Assembly: GCF_022678625.1 (NCBI RefSeq)
Contig: NZ_JALBYQ010000001.1
Span: forward strand, 496,001-560,000
DNA from: Aliiroseovarius subalbicans
GTDB taxonomy: Bacteria > Pseudomonadota > Alphaproteobacteria > Rhodobacterales > Rhodobacteraceae
Length of the DNA stretch: 64,000 nt
Reading direction: 5' to 3'
A program made the translations under genes and the position numbers. The notes below the pieces were generated by a model that saw nothing but the letters and a program-made list of their open reading frames with translations, did no database searches and was not told the DNA's origin. This document shows, one piece after another, positions 51,716-60,719 of this stretch (positions are counted from its first letter, which is position 1; each line of letters begins with the position of its first letter).

Positions 51716-52789
51716 TCAGCCGCGGCGGCGGCGGCCCCCGCGACGACCGCCCGCAGCTCCACCGGCACCGCCGGCCGGCTGGTTGAACCGGATCCAAGCG
51801 CCCCCGGCTTCGTCGTTGTTGGTCAGGAAGTTGGCAGCGCGGATGGCTTCCATTTCCTTGCCCGGACGCGGCTTGGTCGATCCAAGCCCGAACATCTGGC
51901 AGAAGGCTTCGTCGTCCAAGTCGGCGGGCAGGATGATGCCGCTGGCCTCAACCTCGGCTTTCTTTTCCGCCAGTTTCTTCGGACCCACCGGAAGCGCGAC
52001 TGGGTTCATGATCGCCGAGGTCATGCCGGCGCCCATTGCCATTGGCAGGAAGGCGTTGTTGATGCCATGCCGGTTGGGCAGGCCGAACGAGATATTCGAG
52101 GCGCCGCAGGTTGTGTTCACGCCCAGCTCTTCGCGCAGGCGGCGCACCAGGGTAAAGACCTGAAGCCCGGCGGTGCCCATCGCGCCGATCGGCATGACCA
52201 GCGGGTCGACCACGATGTCATGCGCGGGAATGCCGAAATCTGCGGCGCGTTCGACGATCTTCTTGGCGACCGCAAAGCGCACCTCCGGGTCTTCAGAAAT
52301 CCCGGTGTCGTCGTTCGAGATCGCCACGACCGGAACGTTGTATTTCTTGACCAGCGGCAGGACCATCTCCAGCCGCTCTTCTTCCCCGGTGACCGAGTTC
52401 AGAAGCGGGCGGCCGTTGGCGGCCTCAAGCCCGGCCTCAAGCGCGCCGGGGACCGAGCTGTCGATGCAGAGCGGGCAGTCGGTGACCGCCTGGACCTTCT
52501 CGATCAGTTCACGCATCAGCGTGGGTTCAACAAAGTTGTTGTCGGCATAGCGCGGGTCTTCGGCCATCTTGCCCGAAAACACGGCGCCCGAGTTGATGTC
52601 CAGAATGGTCGCGCCGGCGGCAACCTGGGCCAAAGCATCGGCTTCGACGCGGCTGAAATCGCCCGCTTCCAACTCGGCGTTCAGGATCTTGCGACCGGTC
52701 GGGTTGATCCGTTCCCCGATCACGGTGAAAGGCTGATCAAAGCCGATGATGGCGGTTTTCGAAGCAGATTCGACGATGGTGCGAGTCAT
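51716..52789 (-). CDS. Pterin-binding methyltetrahydrofolate:corrinoid methyltransferase
   Basis: A 357-residue TIM-barrel protein of the pterin-binding family (MetH folate module, AcsE, MtrH-like). Features: GERINPTGRK near the start, ATILDINSGA, CPLCIDSSVPGALEAGL, PLLNSVTGEEERL and VVDPLVMPIGA. It should transfer the methyl of 5-methyl-THF to a corrinoid protein. A stand-alone folate module implies separate corrinoid and homocysteine modules elsewhere. The C-terminus is GGAGGAAGGRRGGRRRRG, resembling the reactivase tail. The TAA of metF directly abuts its ATG, so the genes are tightly coupled. Confidence 0.92.
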   Translation of the reverse strand: MTRTIVESASKTAIIGFDQPFTVIGERINPTGRKILNAELEAGDFSRVEADALAQVAAGATILDINSGAVFSGKMAEDPRYADNNFVEPTLMRELIEKVQAVTDCPLCIDSSVPGALEAGLEAANGRPLLNSVTGEEERLEMVLPLVKKYNVPVVAISNDDTGISEDPEVRFAVAKKIVERAADFGIPAHDIVVDPLVMPIGAMGTAGLQVFTLVRRLREELGVNTTCGASNISFGLPNRHGINNAFLPMAMGAGMTSAIMNPVALPVGPKKLAEKKAEVEASGIILPADLDDEAFCQMFGLGSTKPRPGKEMEAIRAANFLTNNDEAGGAWIRFNQPAGGAGGAAGGRRGGRRRRG

Positions 52790-53728
52790 TTACGCGTCCT
52801 TTGCGGGATTTGCGGGAACGGTGCTGGCACCGCCGTTGTTGATGGCCCAATTTGCATTGGTCTTGATCCCGCCCAGCGGGAAGAAATGCACGCCCGTGAT
52901 GTTGAAATCCGGGTTGGCCGCCTTGTGCGCGGCCAGCTGGGCAATCACCTCGGTCGGCTCATAGGGCATGAGCAGCTTGGACACGTCCATCGCGCGTTTC
53001 TGCAGCACCTTCAGCGAGGGGCCGACGCCACAGGCGATGGCGAACTTGATCAGGGTTTGCAGCTTGGCGGGGCCTGCGATGCCGATATGGATCGGGATGT
53101 CCACGCCAGCGGCTTTCACGCTGTCGGCCCATTTGATAATGGGACCGGCGTCAAAGGCGAACTGGGTGGCCAGCGCCATTTGCGCGTCCGTGGTTTCCGA
53201 GAACTTCTGCTTCCATTGCAGCGCCTCGTCGACAAGTTTCGACCCACCGTTCGGGTCGATGTCACGGTTGCCTTCGGGGTGTCCTGCCACGTGCAGATGG
53301 GTGAACCCCGCCTGATCGAGCAGGCCGGTTTCCAGAAGCTGCATCGAGGAATGGAAATCGCCATGCGGCTTTTCCACACCGCCCGCCAGAAGAAGCGCCT
53401 GTTTCACGTCCGCTTCGCCTTGATAGCGCGCGATCCAGTCGGCCAAGGTGGCCTTGTCCTTGATGATACGCGCCGGGAAATGCGGCATGACCGGGTAACC
53501 GTCTGCGTTGAGACGCTTGGCGGTCGCCACCATGTCTTCGATCGGTGTGCCTTCGATATGGGCGATATAGACGCGGGTGCCTTCGGGCAGCAGGGCGCGG
53601 AAATCCTCGACCTTTTCGGCCGTGCGCGGCATCACCTCGATCGAATAGCCTTTCAGGAAGGCCTCGACCTCGGGGGTGACGGTGGGTGCCCCCGCAGGGG
53701 CCTTTTTCTTGAAGTTCAACAGCGCCAT
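52790..53728 (-). CDS. Methylenetetrahydrofolate reductase-like protein
   Basis: A 312-residue protein of the MetF fold, divergent from E. coli MetF. It should reduce 5,10-methylene-THF to 5-methyl-THF, the donor for the next gene. Visible segments are SIEVMPRTAEKVEDF (substrate Glu loop), YIAHIEGTPIEDM, KQALLLAGG and HVAGHPEGNRDID (flavin site region), then IPIHIGIAGPAKLQTL. The start at 53728 is preceded by GGGAGGC. It lies 26 bp after the small upstream gene and immediately before the methyltransferase gene. Confidence 0.88.
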   Translation of the reverse strand: MALLNFKKKAPAGAPTVTPEVEAFLKGYSIEVMPRTAEKVEDFRALLPEGTRVYIAHIEGTPIEDMVATAKRLNADGYPVMPHFPARIIKDKATLADWIARYQGEADVKQALLLAGGVEKPHGDFHSSMQLLETGLLDQAGFTHLHVAGHPEGNRDIDPNGGSKLVDEALQWKQKFSETTDAQMALATQFAFDAGPIIKWADSVKAAGVDIPIHIGIAGPAKLQTLIKFAIACGVGPSLKVLQKRAMDVSKLLMPYEPTEVIAQLAAHKAANPDFNITGVHFFPLGGIKTNANWAINNGGASTVPANPAKDA

Positions 53729-53754
53729 GGCTGCCTCCCATATCCGCGGCGGGG

Positions 53755-54051
53755 TCATTCCCGGCCGTCGTTGGCAATAAGCGCTTTCAGGCGCTCCTGG
53801 TCATATTCCGTGTCGATGCGGGTGGCCTCGGCTTGTGCAACCTCGTCTTGATCCCCGTCCACCGCATAAGGTGCGGCCTTGCGCCATTCGGCCAGGTATT
53901 CATCCGTGCCAGCGGCCCCGCTTTTCATCGCGGCGCGGTCGATGGCTTGCTCGAACCGTTCAGGCAGAGCCACTTTCGATCCGCGACGGCCTTTGCCCAC
54001 GATCACCTGGGCTGGCATGTCCCGCCAAAAAACAATGGTTACGTCAGGCAT
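53755..54051 (-). CDS. Small protein of the 'virulence factor' family, first gene of the one-carbon locus
   Basis: A 98-residue acidic protein beginning MPDVTIVFWRDMPAQVIVGKGRR. It resembles a family catalogued as 'virulence factor' in databases, though nothing here suggests virulence. The N-terminal strand with WRD and the later KGRRGSKVALPERFEQAIDRAAM helix appear to be the core. It is the first gene of the minus-strand one-carbon operon. Its biochemical role is unknown; a role as a small accessory of the reductase/methyltransferase is inferred from position. Confidence 0.78.
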   Translation of the reverse strand: MPDVTIVFWRDMPAQVIVGKGRRGSKVALPERFEQAIDRAAMKSGAAGTDEYLAEWRKAAPYAVDGDQDEVAQAEATRIDTEYDQERLKALIANDGRE

Positions 54052-54295
54052 TGCGATTCCTCATCTCCTCGTCCCCTGACCCTACGCCGCGTCGTTTCCC
54101 TTACAGGGATTGTTTTCGACATGGTGAGGGCGCGTTGCGACGTTCTGTTTGTCTGATAGCGGGGCACGCGGGGGCAAACCACCGCAAGGTGTGTCAAAAA
54201 TTCTCAACATGATTATGCAGCTGATGCCGAGCTTGACCTGAGGGAACCTCACAAATAGATTCGTGAAAAAAAAGAAATTGATTGAGAGCAGAAAA

Positions 54296-54955
54296 ATGAC
54301 CGTTTCCGTTGCGGCGCTTAAAGTCGCCTATAATCCACTTCCCAAAGCTGCATGTTCCACCGTGAAGGCAATGCTGGCGCGGGTCGATAATTCGATGTCC
54401 CTTCCGTCTGGAGATCGGATTACAAACCGAACCTGGCACGAAGTTTATCCCACCCGGCGGTTTCGCCCGCACAGGTGGGAGCCGTTCGAGCAGGAGGATT
54501 GGTTTCGGTTTGCTGTGGTGCGCGACCCACTCAAACGCCTGATGGCATGTTACACGGATCGCGTGGTCAAGCGTCGTGAGTTGCACAACAGCAGAAAGAT
54601 CAAGAACGGGCGCGTGGACCTTCCCAAGGATCCCGACCCGGATTTCTTTTTTCAGAATCTTGAGCGCTACAGAGAAGCGTCGTCGGTCGTAAAGCACCAC
54701 TCGCTTGGCGCGCGATTGTTCCTTGTCCCTAGTCTCGCTCGCTATTCACGCGTGTACCGCACGAGTGAGGTGGGCGAATTAGCAAGTGACTTGACCAAGC
54801 GAACGGGCGAAAAGTTCAAACCTTCACGAGAGAACGCAAGCGGGATGGCAATCGGGCTTGATGACTTGAAACCAAAGACGGTGGACGCGCTGCGCCCGTT
54901 TCTGACCCGTGAGTTCGACTTTCTCGATTCATACTACGAAAACCCCTTGGCGTAG
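54296..54955 (+). CDS. Sulfotransferase (family 2/HNK-1-like)
   Basis: A 219-residue putative PAPS-dependent carbohydrate sulfotransferase. The 5'-phosphosulfate loop is YNPLPKAACSTVKAML, the 3'-phosphate-binding segment FAVVRDPLKRLMACYTD. The protein ends ...LTREFDFLDSYYENPLA. The start at 54296 has a GAGAG box; a GTG 11 codons upstream has no good ribosome-binding site. The gene is noticeably AT-richer than its neighbours and stands alone between the one-carbon locus and ppx, suggesting horizontal acquisition. The acceptor is unknown. Confidence 0.82.
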   Translation: MTVSVAALKVAYNPLPKAACSTVKAMLARVDNSMSLPSGDRITNRTWHEVYPTRRFRPHRWEPFEQEDWFRFAVVRDPLKRLMACYTDRVVKRRELHNSRKIKNGRVDLPKDPDPDFFFQNLERYREASSVVKHHSLGARLFLVPSLARYSRVYRTSEVGELASDLTKRTGEKFKPSRENASGMAIGLDDLKPKTVDALRPFLTREFDFLDSYYENPLA

Positions 54956-55014
54956 CTTGCGCCGTCCGGTCGTCCGTCCTATCTTCAAGGTAACTTGAAA
55001 TGGAGGGCGTGACG

Positions 55015-56127
55015 ATGGCGCCCAAGCGTCCCGAGGGTGCGGGCGCGTTCCCGAAGCCGGTTGAGCCACCCGCGCCTGACCAGAAAGATCCTGTGAGCCT
55101 GTATGCGGCGCTGGATCTTGGCACGAACAGTTGCCGTATGTTGATTGCCCAACCCAAGGGCAATCAATTTCACGTCGTGGACAGTTTCTCAAAATCGGTG
55201 CAGCTGGGATACGGGCTGGAAGGGTCCGGTCGGCTGTCGCGCGCCTCGATCGGCCGCACCATCCAGGCGTTGAAGATATGCCAGCGCAAGTTGAAAAAAC
55301 ACAACGTGTCGCACATGCGGCTGGTGGCGACTGAGGCGTGCCGTCGTGCCCGCAACGGGCGTGATTTCATGCGCATGGTGACACGGGAAACCGGTCTGAC
55401 GCTGGAAATCATCAAACCCGAGGAAGAGGCGCGGCTGGCGGTGATTTCTTGCGCACCGCTGGTGTCGATGAAGACCGAGCAGCTATTGGTTGTCGATATC
55501 GGCGGCGGCTCGACCGAGCTGGTCTGGATCGACCTGTCCAACGTGCCGCCGATTGAGCGCCCGCGCGCGATCATGCGGATGCGTGGCAGCCTGATGGCCG
55601 ACCCCGGACCGTTCCCGGCCGCGCGGGTGGTCGATTGGATTTCCGTGCCGCTGGGCGTGGCGACGCTGCGCGAACAATTCGACGACGTGAAGGAGGACAG
55701 CGCCCGGTTCGCGTTGATGAGCTGCTTTTTCGAAGAGCAGCTGGAAAGCTTTTTGCCGTTCTATGGCGATCACGTTCGCGAGGGGTTCCAGATCATTGGC
55801 ACCTCGGGCACCGTGACTACGGTGGCGGCGACCCATCTGGGGCTGAAACGCTATGACCGCAACAAGGTGGACGGGTTGCGCATGTCGTCCGACCAGATCG
55901 ACGCGGTGATCCGGGGTTACCTGGAGCAGGGGCCGCAGGGGCGGCGGGCCGATCCGCGTATCGGCAAGGACCGGCAGGCGCTGATCATGTCCGGCTCCGC
56001 GATCCTGCAGGCGCTGTTGCGCATCTGGCCGACCGACCGGCTGTCGGTCGCGGACCGGGGGCTGCGCGAGGGGCTGCTTTATTCACAAATGTCCGCCGAT
56101 GGCGTTCTGGAAGACGGGAATATCTGA
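55015..56127 (+). CDS. Ppx/GppA phosphatase family protein
   Basis: A 370-residue ASKHA-fold phosphatase acting on polyphosphate or (p)ppGpp. The P-loop-like [15 protein letters not shown] starts near residue 25, [12 protein letters not shown] is the second nucleotide motif and [13 protein letters not shown] the third. The ATG at 55015 has a GGAGGG box; the ATG five codons upstream would contain that box. It is next to rlmE, a conserved pair in alphaproteobacteria. Which of the two substrates is used cannot be decided. Confidence 0.9.
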   Translation: MAPKRPEGAGAFPKPVEPPAPDQKDPVSLYAALDLGTNSCRMLIAQPKGNQFHVVDSFSKSVQLGYGLEGSGRLSRASIGRTIQALKICQRKLKKHNVSHMRLVATEACRRARNGRDFMRMVTRETGLTLEIIKPEEEARLAVISCAPLVSMKTEQLLVVDIGGGSTELVWIDLSNVPPIERPRAIMRMRGSLMADPGPFPAARVVDWISVPLGVATLREQFDDVKEDSARFALMSCFFEEQLESFLPFYGDHVREGFQIIGTSGTVTTVAATHLGLKRYDRNKVDGLRMSSDQIDAVIRGYLEQGPQGRRADPRIGKDRQALIMSGSAILQALLRIWPTDRLSVADRGLREGLLYSQMSADGVLEDGNI

Positions 56128-56128
56128 A

Positions 56129-56860
56129 ATGGCTGGCGTTTACGGCAAAGGCAAGGGTGGCAAGAAGGGGAACTCGGGGCGCGGGCTGCGTGACCTGACG
56201 GTGAAGGTCAAGACCGCGCGCGGGCGCCGCGCCTCGTCGACCAAGTGGTTGCAGCGGCAGCTGAACGACCCCTACGTGTCACGCGCGCAGGTCGAGGGTA
56301 TGCGCGGGCGCGCGGCCTATAAGATCATGGAGCTGGACGACAAGTTTCGGTTTCTGGTGAACGGCGCGCGGGTTGTCGATCTGGGCTGTGCGCCTGGCGG
56401 CTGGGCACAGGTCGCCGTGCCGCGCATCAATTCGCTGGGAGAGAAATCCGGCAAGGCCGTGGGCACCTTTCTGGGCGTGGACCTGCAAGAAATGGAGCCT
56501 CTGGCTGGTGCCGAGTTCCATGTGTTGGACTTTATGGAAGATGACGCTGACACACAGGTGAAAACCTGGCTGGGTGGTAAGGCGGACGTGGTGATGAGTG
56601 ACATGGCGGCGTCCAGCTCGGGCCACAAGCAGACCGACCATTTGCGCATCATGGCGCTGTGCGAGGCGGCGGCCTATTTCGCCTTTGACGTTCTGGACGT
56701 GGGCGGCACCTTTGTGGCCAAGGTTCTGGCTGGCGGCGCGGAAGCGGATCTGCAGAAGATGCTGAAGCAGAACTTCGACAAGGTGTCTTATATGAAGCCG
56801 CCGTCGTCACGGTCGGACAGCTCTGAGAAATTCGTCGTTGCAACCGGATTTCGGGGCTGA
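56129..56860 (+). CDS. rlmE: 23S rRNA 2'-O-methyltransferase RlmE (RrmJ/FtsJ)
   Basis: A 243-residue enzyme that methylates U2552 of 23S rRNA using SAM. The K-D-K-E tetrad is recognisable: Lys in [14 protein letters not shown], Asp in VMSDMAAS, Lys in TFVAKVL, and Glu near the C-terminus. [14 protein letters not shown] is the SAM-binding loop. The N-terminal ~35 residues are a basic Gly/Lys extension ([12 protein letters not shown]). It starts 1 bp after the ppx stop. Confidence 0.95.
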   Translation: MAGVYGKGKGGKKGNSGRGLRDLTVKVKTARGRRASSTKWLQRQLNDPYVSRAQVEGMRGRAAYKIMELDDKFRFLVNGARVVDLGCAPGGWAQVAVPRINSLGEKSGKAVGTFLGVDLQEMEPLAGAEFHVLDFMEDDADTQVKTWLGGKADVVMSDMAASSSGHKQTDHLRIMALCEAAAYFAFDVLDVGGTFVAKVLAGGAEADLQKMLKQNFDKVSYMKPPSSRSDSSEKFVVATGFRG

Positions 56861-56991
56861 CGTCATCCAGCGGAGTGGCTGCGCCACGCTTGTTTTTTGA
56901 TTGGCGCGCAGAGGGCAGCAGGCCGACAGCGGGCGGGCCGCGGACACGGTTCACCCGGCGGTTTCGTCGTGCCATGTCCCTGGGGGGATAG

Positions 56992-57081
56992 TGGCGGAGA
57001 GACAGGGATTCGAACCCTGGGTGGGCTTGCACCCACAACGGTTTTCGAGACCGCCCCGTTCGACCACTCCGGCACCTCTCC
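56992..57081 (-). tRNA. tRNA-Ser, anticodon CGA
   Basis: A complete 90-nt class II tRNA on the minus strand with encoded CCA. The acceptor is GGAGAGG / TCTCTCC, the anticodon loop CTCGAAA (anticodon at 57045-57047), the long variable arm GTGGGTGCAAGCCCAC, and the T arm AGGGTTCGAATCCCT. It reads UCG. Confidence 0.96.
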
Positions 57082-57231
57082 GCGGGGGTCGGGGGCGGTT
57101 TAGTGTGTGTCGCGGGTCTGTGCAACAGGTTTTTCGCAAGCAGAACGCCGCGGGTCGCAACTTTGTGTGCGCCGCAGACCTTGGCAGCGGATCGGCAGCA
57201 GACTAAGCTCATTAGAACCGAGGTCATCAAG

Positions 57232-58074
57232 ATGGGCAACAGCATGCGGTTCAGGCAGGGTTTTCAAGGGGTTCTAGCGGTTTTCGCGGTATTGGCCTGG
57301 GCCATCGGCGCACAAGCGGCGGATCGCGACAAGATGCGGGCGTTTCTGGAAATCACAGGTTTCGACGTGGCCATTGAAAGCCTTCAGCAGGGCGCGATGG
57401 CCGGGCCGGGGCTGGCGGGGACGGCGCCCAGCGACTTTGGTCTGCAATGGACGCAGCTGGCCGAACGCATCTTTGCGCCCGATGAGATGATCACCCGTGC
57501 GCTGGACATGATGGAAGCGGTGATGCCCGTGGCGTTGGTCGATCATGGCGCTTCTTTTTACGCAAGCGCGCTGGGGCAGCGTCTTGTCGAGGTCGAAAAC
57601 GCCGCACATATGGCGCCAGACGCCGAAAAATACGCCGAAGCGCAAAGCATCCTTGAAGGGCTGGTCGCAGACAACGCCCCGCGTCTTGAGCTGTTTGGCG
57701 ACATGAACGCGGCGATCGGCGGCATGGACAACTCGGTGCGTAGTGTGATCGAGCTTCAGGTGCGATATCTGCTGGCGGCAAGCCGGGCAGGGGCGATCGA
57801 CATGGACATCAGCGAAGAAGACCTGCGTGGTATGTTTCAGGAACAGGCACCGGCCATGCGTCGGGAAATCGAGCTCTATGCCATGCTGAACTCGGCCTAT
57901 GCCTACCGGGATCTGAGTGATCAAGAGCTGACCGACTACGTTGCCGCGCTGGAGCAGCCCGAGATGCGCCAGGTCTATGAGGTCCTGAACGCGATCCAGT
58001 TTGAGATCATGGCCGAACGCTATGAGCGCTTGGCTGCGGCCTTGGCCAAGCTTCACCCGCAACAAGACCTCTGA
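57232..58074 (+). CDS. DUF2059 family exported protein
   Basis: A 280-residue protein with a signal peptide (RQGFQGVLAVFAVLAWAIGAQAA). The mature protein is helical and carries a DUF2059-type region (ERIFAPDEMITRALDMM; ASAYAYRDLSDQELTDYVAALEQPEMRQVYEV-like C-terminus). The family is periplasmic or membrane-associated and of unknown function. The ATG at 57232 has a GAGGT box; a second ATG four codons later is possible. The TGA stop is overlapped by a CTG (CTGA) that may open the next small frame. Confidence 0.8.
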   Translation: MGNSMRFRQGFQGVLAVFAVLAWAIGAQAADRDKMRAFLEITGFDVAIESLQQGAMAGPGLAGTAPSDFGLQWTQLAERIFAPDEMITRALDMMEAVMPVALVDHGASFYASALGQRLVEVENAAHMAPDAEKYAEAQSILEGLVADNAPRLELFGDMNAAIGGMDNSVRSVIELQVRYLLAASRAGAIDMDISEEDLRGMFQEQAPAMRREIELYAMLNSAYAYRDLSDQELTDYVAALEQPEMRQVYEVLNAIQFEIMAERYERLAAALAKLHPQQDL

Positions 58075-58313
58075 CAAGCGACGTCCCGATCACGTTTTTC
58101 GACAGCCCGGCCCTTGTGCGCATCGTGCCCTTTGGGCACTGGGCGCGGCCAGCGATGGCCGCCGGCTTGGAGCAGGCGACAATCGACGCAGGGCGGGCCT
58201 GGCCTGACGGCCGCCATGCCCCTGCGATCGCGGGTTGCGGCATCAAATTCCTGGACGCCTCGGCCTGGCTGGGCGTGCCGGCGGGGCAGTCCCTGACCAG
58301 GGAGAAGCTTTAA
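58071..58313 (+). CDS. Small hypothetical protein, probable CTG start
   Basis: An open frame of 80 codons runs from CTG at 58071 (overlapping the DUF2059 stop as CTGA) to TAA at 58311-58313. Its sequence (TSDVPITFFDSPALVRIVPFGHWARP..., ending QSLTREKL) looks protein-like. The only classical start is GTG at 58116, which would drop the first 15 residues (TFFDSPAL). Its stop overlaps the stop of the convergent TPR-sulfotransferase gene (TTAA), leaving no intergenic space. I do not recognise a family. Confidence 0.5.
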   Translation: MTSDVPITFFDSPALVRIVPFGHWARPAMAAGLEQATIDAGRAWPDGRHAPAIAGCGIKFLDASAWLGVPAGQSLTREKL

Positions 58314-60457
58314 TCGCGCAGGCCTTCCATGCCCTTCAGCCCATCCAGCAACGGTCCCAAATGCTCTTCGTAACGACGCCAGGCCGCGACCGAGCTTTTG
58401 TACATCGGCTGTCGCACCTGGTAGACGCTGAGCGTGTTCACCTGGCGCTTGTTCTGGTGGAAATTCAAACAGTCGTCTTCCCACTCAAGATCACAAAACT
58501 CCAGCAGCTTGCGAGTTTCAGCCTCGGGGTTGGCGACCAGTTCTTCATACTGGATCTCATACATCCGATCCGGCGCAATTTCGCGCCAGAAATCAAGCAT
58601 TCTCAAGAAGTTGCGATAAACTTCGACCAGGGTTTCCAGATCATAGCTGTACAGGTGCTGCCCACTGGCAAAGCGATTCTTGAAAATCGAAAACAGGTTG
58701 TCGCGCGGGTCACGGCGCAGGACCACAAGTTTCGAATTTGGCATCGACAACCAATTCAAACCGGCCAACTGGAAGGTCCCGATGGATTTGTCCGCGGTGC
58801 GATCTGCCTCGGGAAAGCGGGCGCGCACTTCTTCTGAATACCGTTTTCCGAGCGCAACCAGCTCTTTATCCGAAACCTGTGAGACAGTTTGCTCTTCGTA
58901 CGCGCTGCGCAGCTCCGCCGCATAGTTGGAGAAGATGCCGATCTCGCCCGTTCCGGTCACCGTGCTGTGGCTGGACACGATCTGCTCCACAAGGGTGGTA
59001 CCAGAGCGTGGCAGGCCTGTGACAAAAATGGTTTGGTCGTCTTCGTAACCCGTCGTGCCGACCCGCGACAGATCGAAATCCCTGAAAAAATCCATCAAAG
59101 CGTCAGTTTCCTGGGTCGGATTATCCCGGTTGTAGGGATAGCTTTCGCTGAGCTGATCACAGGCCGTTTTCAGATAGGGCCAGACTTTGTCATATTGCTT
59201 GGTGTCTTCCATGGCTTTGGTCAGGGCAAAACCCAGGTCGGCCCGGTTGTCAGCGTCAAGCGTGTTGTCTTCCCAGGCTGTCTCCATTTCAGCAATCAGC
59301 GGGTCGTCTACGGTGAATTTTCGTGACACCGAGATTTGACGATACATTCCGCCCTTGGAAATCCCACGTCGAATTGCGCCCAAAAGCATATCGGTCGCGG
59401 CGTCGAATTCGCCTTTCTGCGACAACAGACTTGCCATAGTGGCCAAGGCCGTTGGGGAGTTTTCATCCTGCTTTATTGCCAGTTTGGCCGCAGCCATGGC
59501 GTCGTCACCAACCAGACTCTTTGCGCGAACCGCGTGAATGTCTGCGAAATCGGGCGCCAGTTTTACAACCCGATCAAAATCGGCCAAAGCGGCCTTGTCT
59601 TCCTGCTTCATCTGGTAAGCAATGCCACGCGAATACAATGCGATGGGCACGTTTGGAGTGGTTTTCAGCAAGGCGTTCAGGCAATCCAGCGCATCATTTG
59701 GCCGGCCCAATTCCAGGTAGAGGCGCCCCAGGTTTCCAAGTACGATGGGCGAGTTTGGAATAAGCGTGCGCGCAATCTTCAATTGCGGCATTGCATCCAG
59801 TCGACGTCCCATCTGCAAAAGAACTTCTCCGTAGTGCGCGCGCGCTTCCGGATACTTAGGGTCAAGTTCCAGTGCCCTCTTGAAAGCTTGTTCAGCCTCG
59901 TCAAACCGGCCCAGGGCGGACAGGCCGATTGCGTGCACGTTGAACAGGATTTCGTTTTTCGGGTTCGCACGGGTCAGAATTTCGGTTTCCTGTACAACGC
60001 TCGCCGCCTTCCCGGTTTCGATCATGCGCAGGAAAGCTTGGATCTGCTTGGCGTCGACACCGGTTGTTGTGCGTTTGGATGAGGTTTGCGTCTTCTGCAT
60101 CCGCCGGCGGATTTCCTTGCGATCCAACCCATTCAGTGGGGACTTTATCAAGGCCTGACGTGCTTCCTCGATGGCCTCCTTGTCGCCAAGCGATGCAAGC
60201 GCGTCGGCATAGGCCAACCAGATAGCTTTTTGTCCAGGCGCCTTGCTGGCTGCTTTCGCAAAGTTCTTTAACGCAGGGCGGATTTCAGCACGTGCAAACA
60301 GCATCTGACCGATGTGAAACTCGAACTCAGCCCGACTGGGGGCCATGCGGGCAAGATCCTGGAACGCCTTGATCGCTTCGGGCGCTTTGCCGCTCCGCAT
60401 CAGCGCGACTGCGTTCTTATAGAGAATGGGGATCTGGTTCGCGTTCAAAGGAAGCAT
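58310..60457 (-). CDS. TPR-repeat sulfotransferase
   Basis: A 715-residue cytoplasmic protein. Residues 1-~420 are TPR-like helical repeats (for example RFDEAEQAFKRALELDPKYPEA). The C-terminal ~250 residues are a sulfotransferase domain: the 5'-phosphosulfate loop GLPRSGTTLVEQIV and the 3'-phosphate segment RRDPRDNLFSIFKN. This TPR-sulfotransferase plan is common in marine alphaproteobacteria; the acceptor is not known. The start at 60457 has an AGGTGGA box; a GTG seven codons earlier is possible. It is AT-richer than most of the window. Confidence 0.88.
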   Translation of the reverse strand: MLPLNANQIPILYKNAVALMRSGKAPEAIKAFQDLARMAPSRAEFEFHIGQMLFARAEIRPALKNFAKAASKAPGQKAIWLAYADALASLGDKEAIEEARQALIKSPLNGLDRKEIRRRMQKTQTSSKRTTTGVDAKQIQAFLRMIETGKAASVVQETEILTRANPKNEILFNVHAIGLSALGRFDEAEQAFKRALELDPKYPEARAHYGEVLLQMGRRLDAMPQLKIARTLIPNSPIVLGNLGRLYLELGRPNDALDCLNALLKTTPNVPIALYSRGIAYQMKQEDKAALADFDRVVKLAPDFADIHAVRAKSLVGDDAMAAAKLAIKQDENSPTALATMASLLSQKGEFDAATDMLLGAIRRGISKGGMYRQISVSRKFTVDDPLIAEMETAWEDNTLDADNRADLGFALTKAMEDTKQYDKVWPYLKTACDQLSESYPYNRDNPTQETDALMDFFRDFDLSRVGTTGYEDDQTIFVTGLPRSGTTLVEQIVSSHSTVTGTGEIGIFSNYAAELRSAYEEQTVSQVSDKELVALGKRYSEEVRARFPEADRTADKSIGTFQLAGLNWLSMPNSKLVVLRRDPRDNLFSIFKNRFASGQHLYSYDLETLVEVYRNFLRMLDFWREIAPDRMYEIQYEELVANPEAETRKLLEFCDLEWEDDCLNFHQNKRQVNTLSVYQVRQPMYKSSVAAWRRYEEHLGPLLDGLKGMEGLRD

Positions 60458-60557
60458 GAATTCCACCTGTATTTCCACTTTCCTCCGAGGTAATATGTCA
60501 GACCCTTGGCGACAACCGCAAAGGCGAACGCAGCATATGAAAAGTCGCTGTTTTCGC

Positions 60558-60586
60558 TTGACTTGGCACGCGAATGGCCGGATAAG
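60558..60586 (+). promoter_or_regulatory. Predicted sigma-70 type promoter of rplU-rpmA
   Basis: TTGACT (60558-60563), a 17-nt spacer and GATAAG (60581-60586). The -35 context GCTTGACT is the same as at rplM. It lies 134 bp before rplU. Confidence 0.6.
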
Positions 60587-60719
60587 CCCGCATTCCGGCG
60601 GGGAAGGTCCCCGAAGGATTCTACAATCACGTCACCAAAGACGCGCTGTTCGCGGCGGCAAATGCCGAAACGCCGGATGATCCGGGGCCACAGAACGCGG
60701 AAATACGAAGGAAGACCAC

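Noticed and set aside
54052-54260. S-adenosylhomocysteine or B12 riboswitch upstream of the one-carbon locus
   Set aside because: I looked because the genes fit. Only a GAGGAG Shine-Dalgarno-like stretch was seen, without the SAH or cobalamin riboswitch core.
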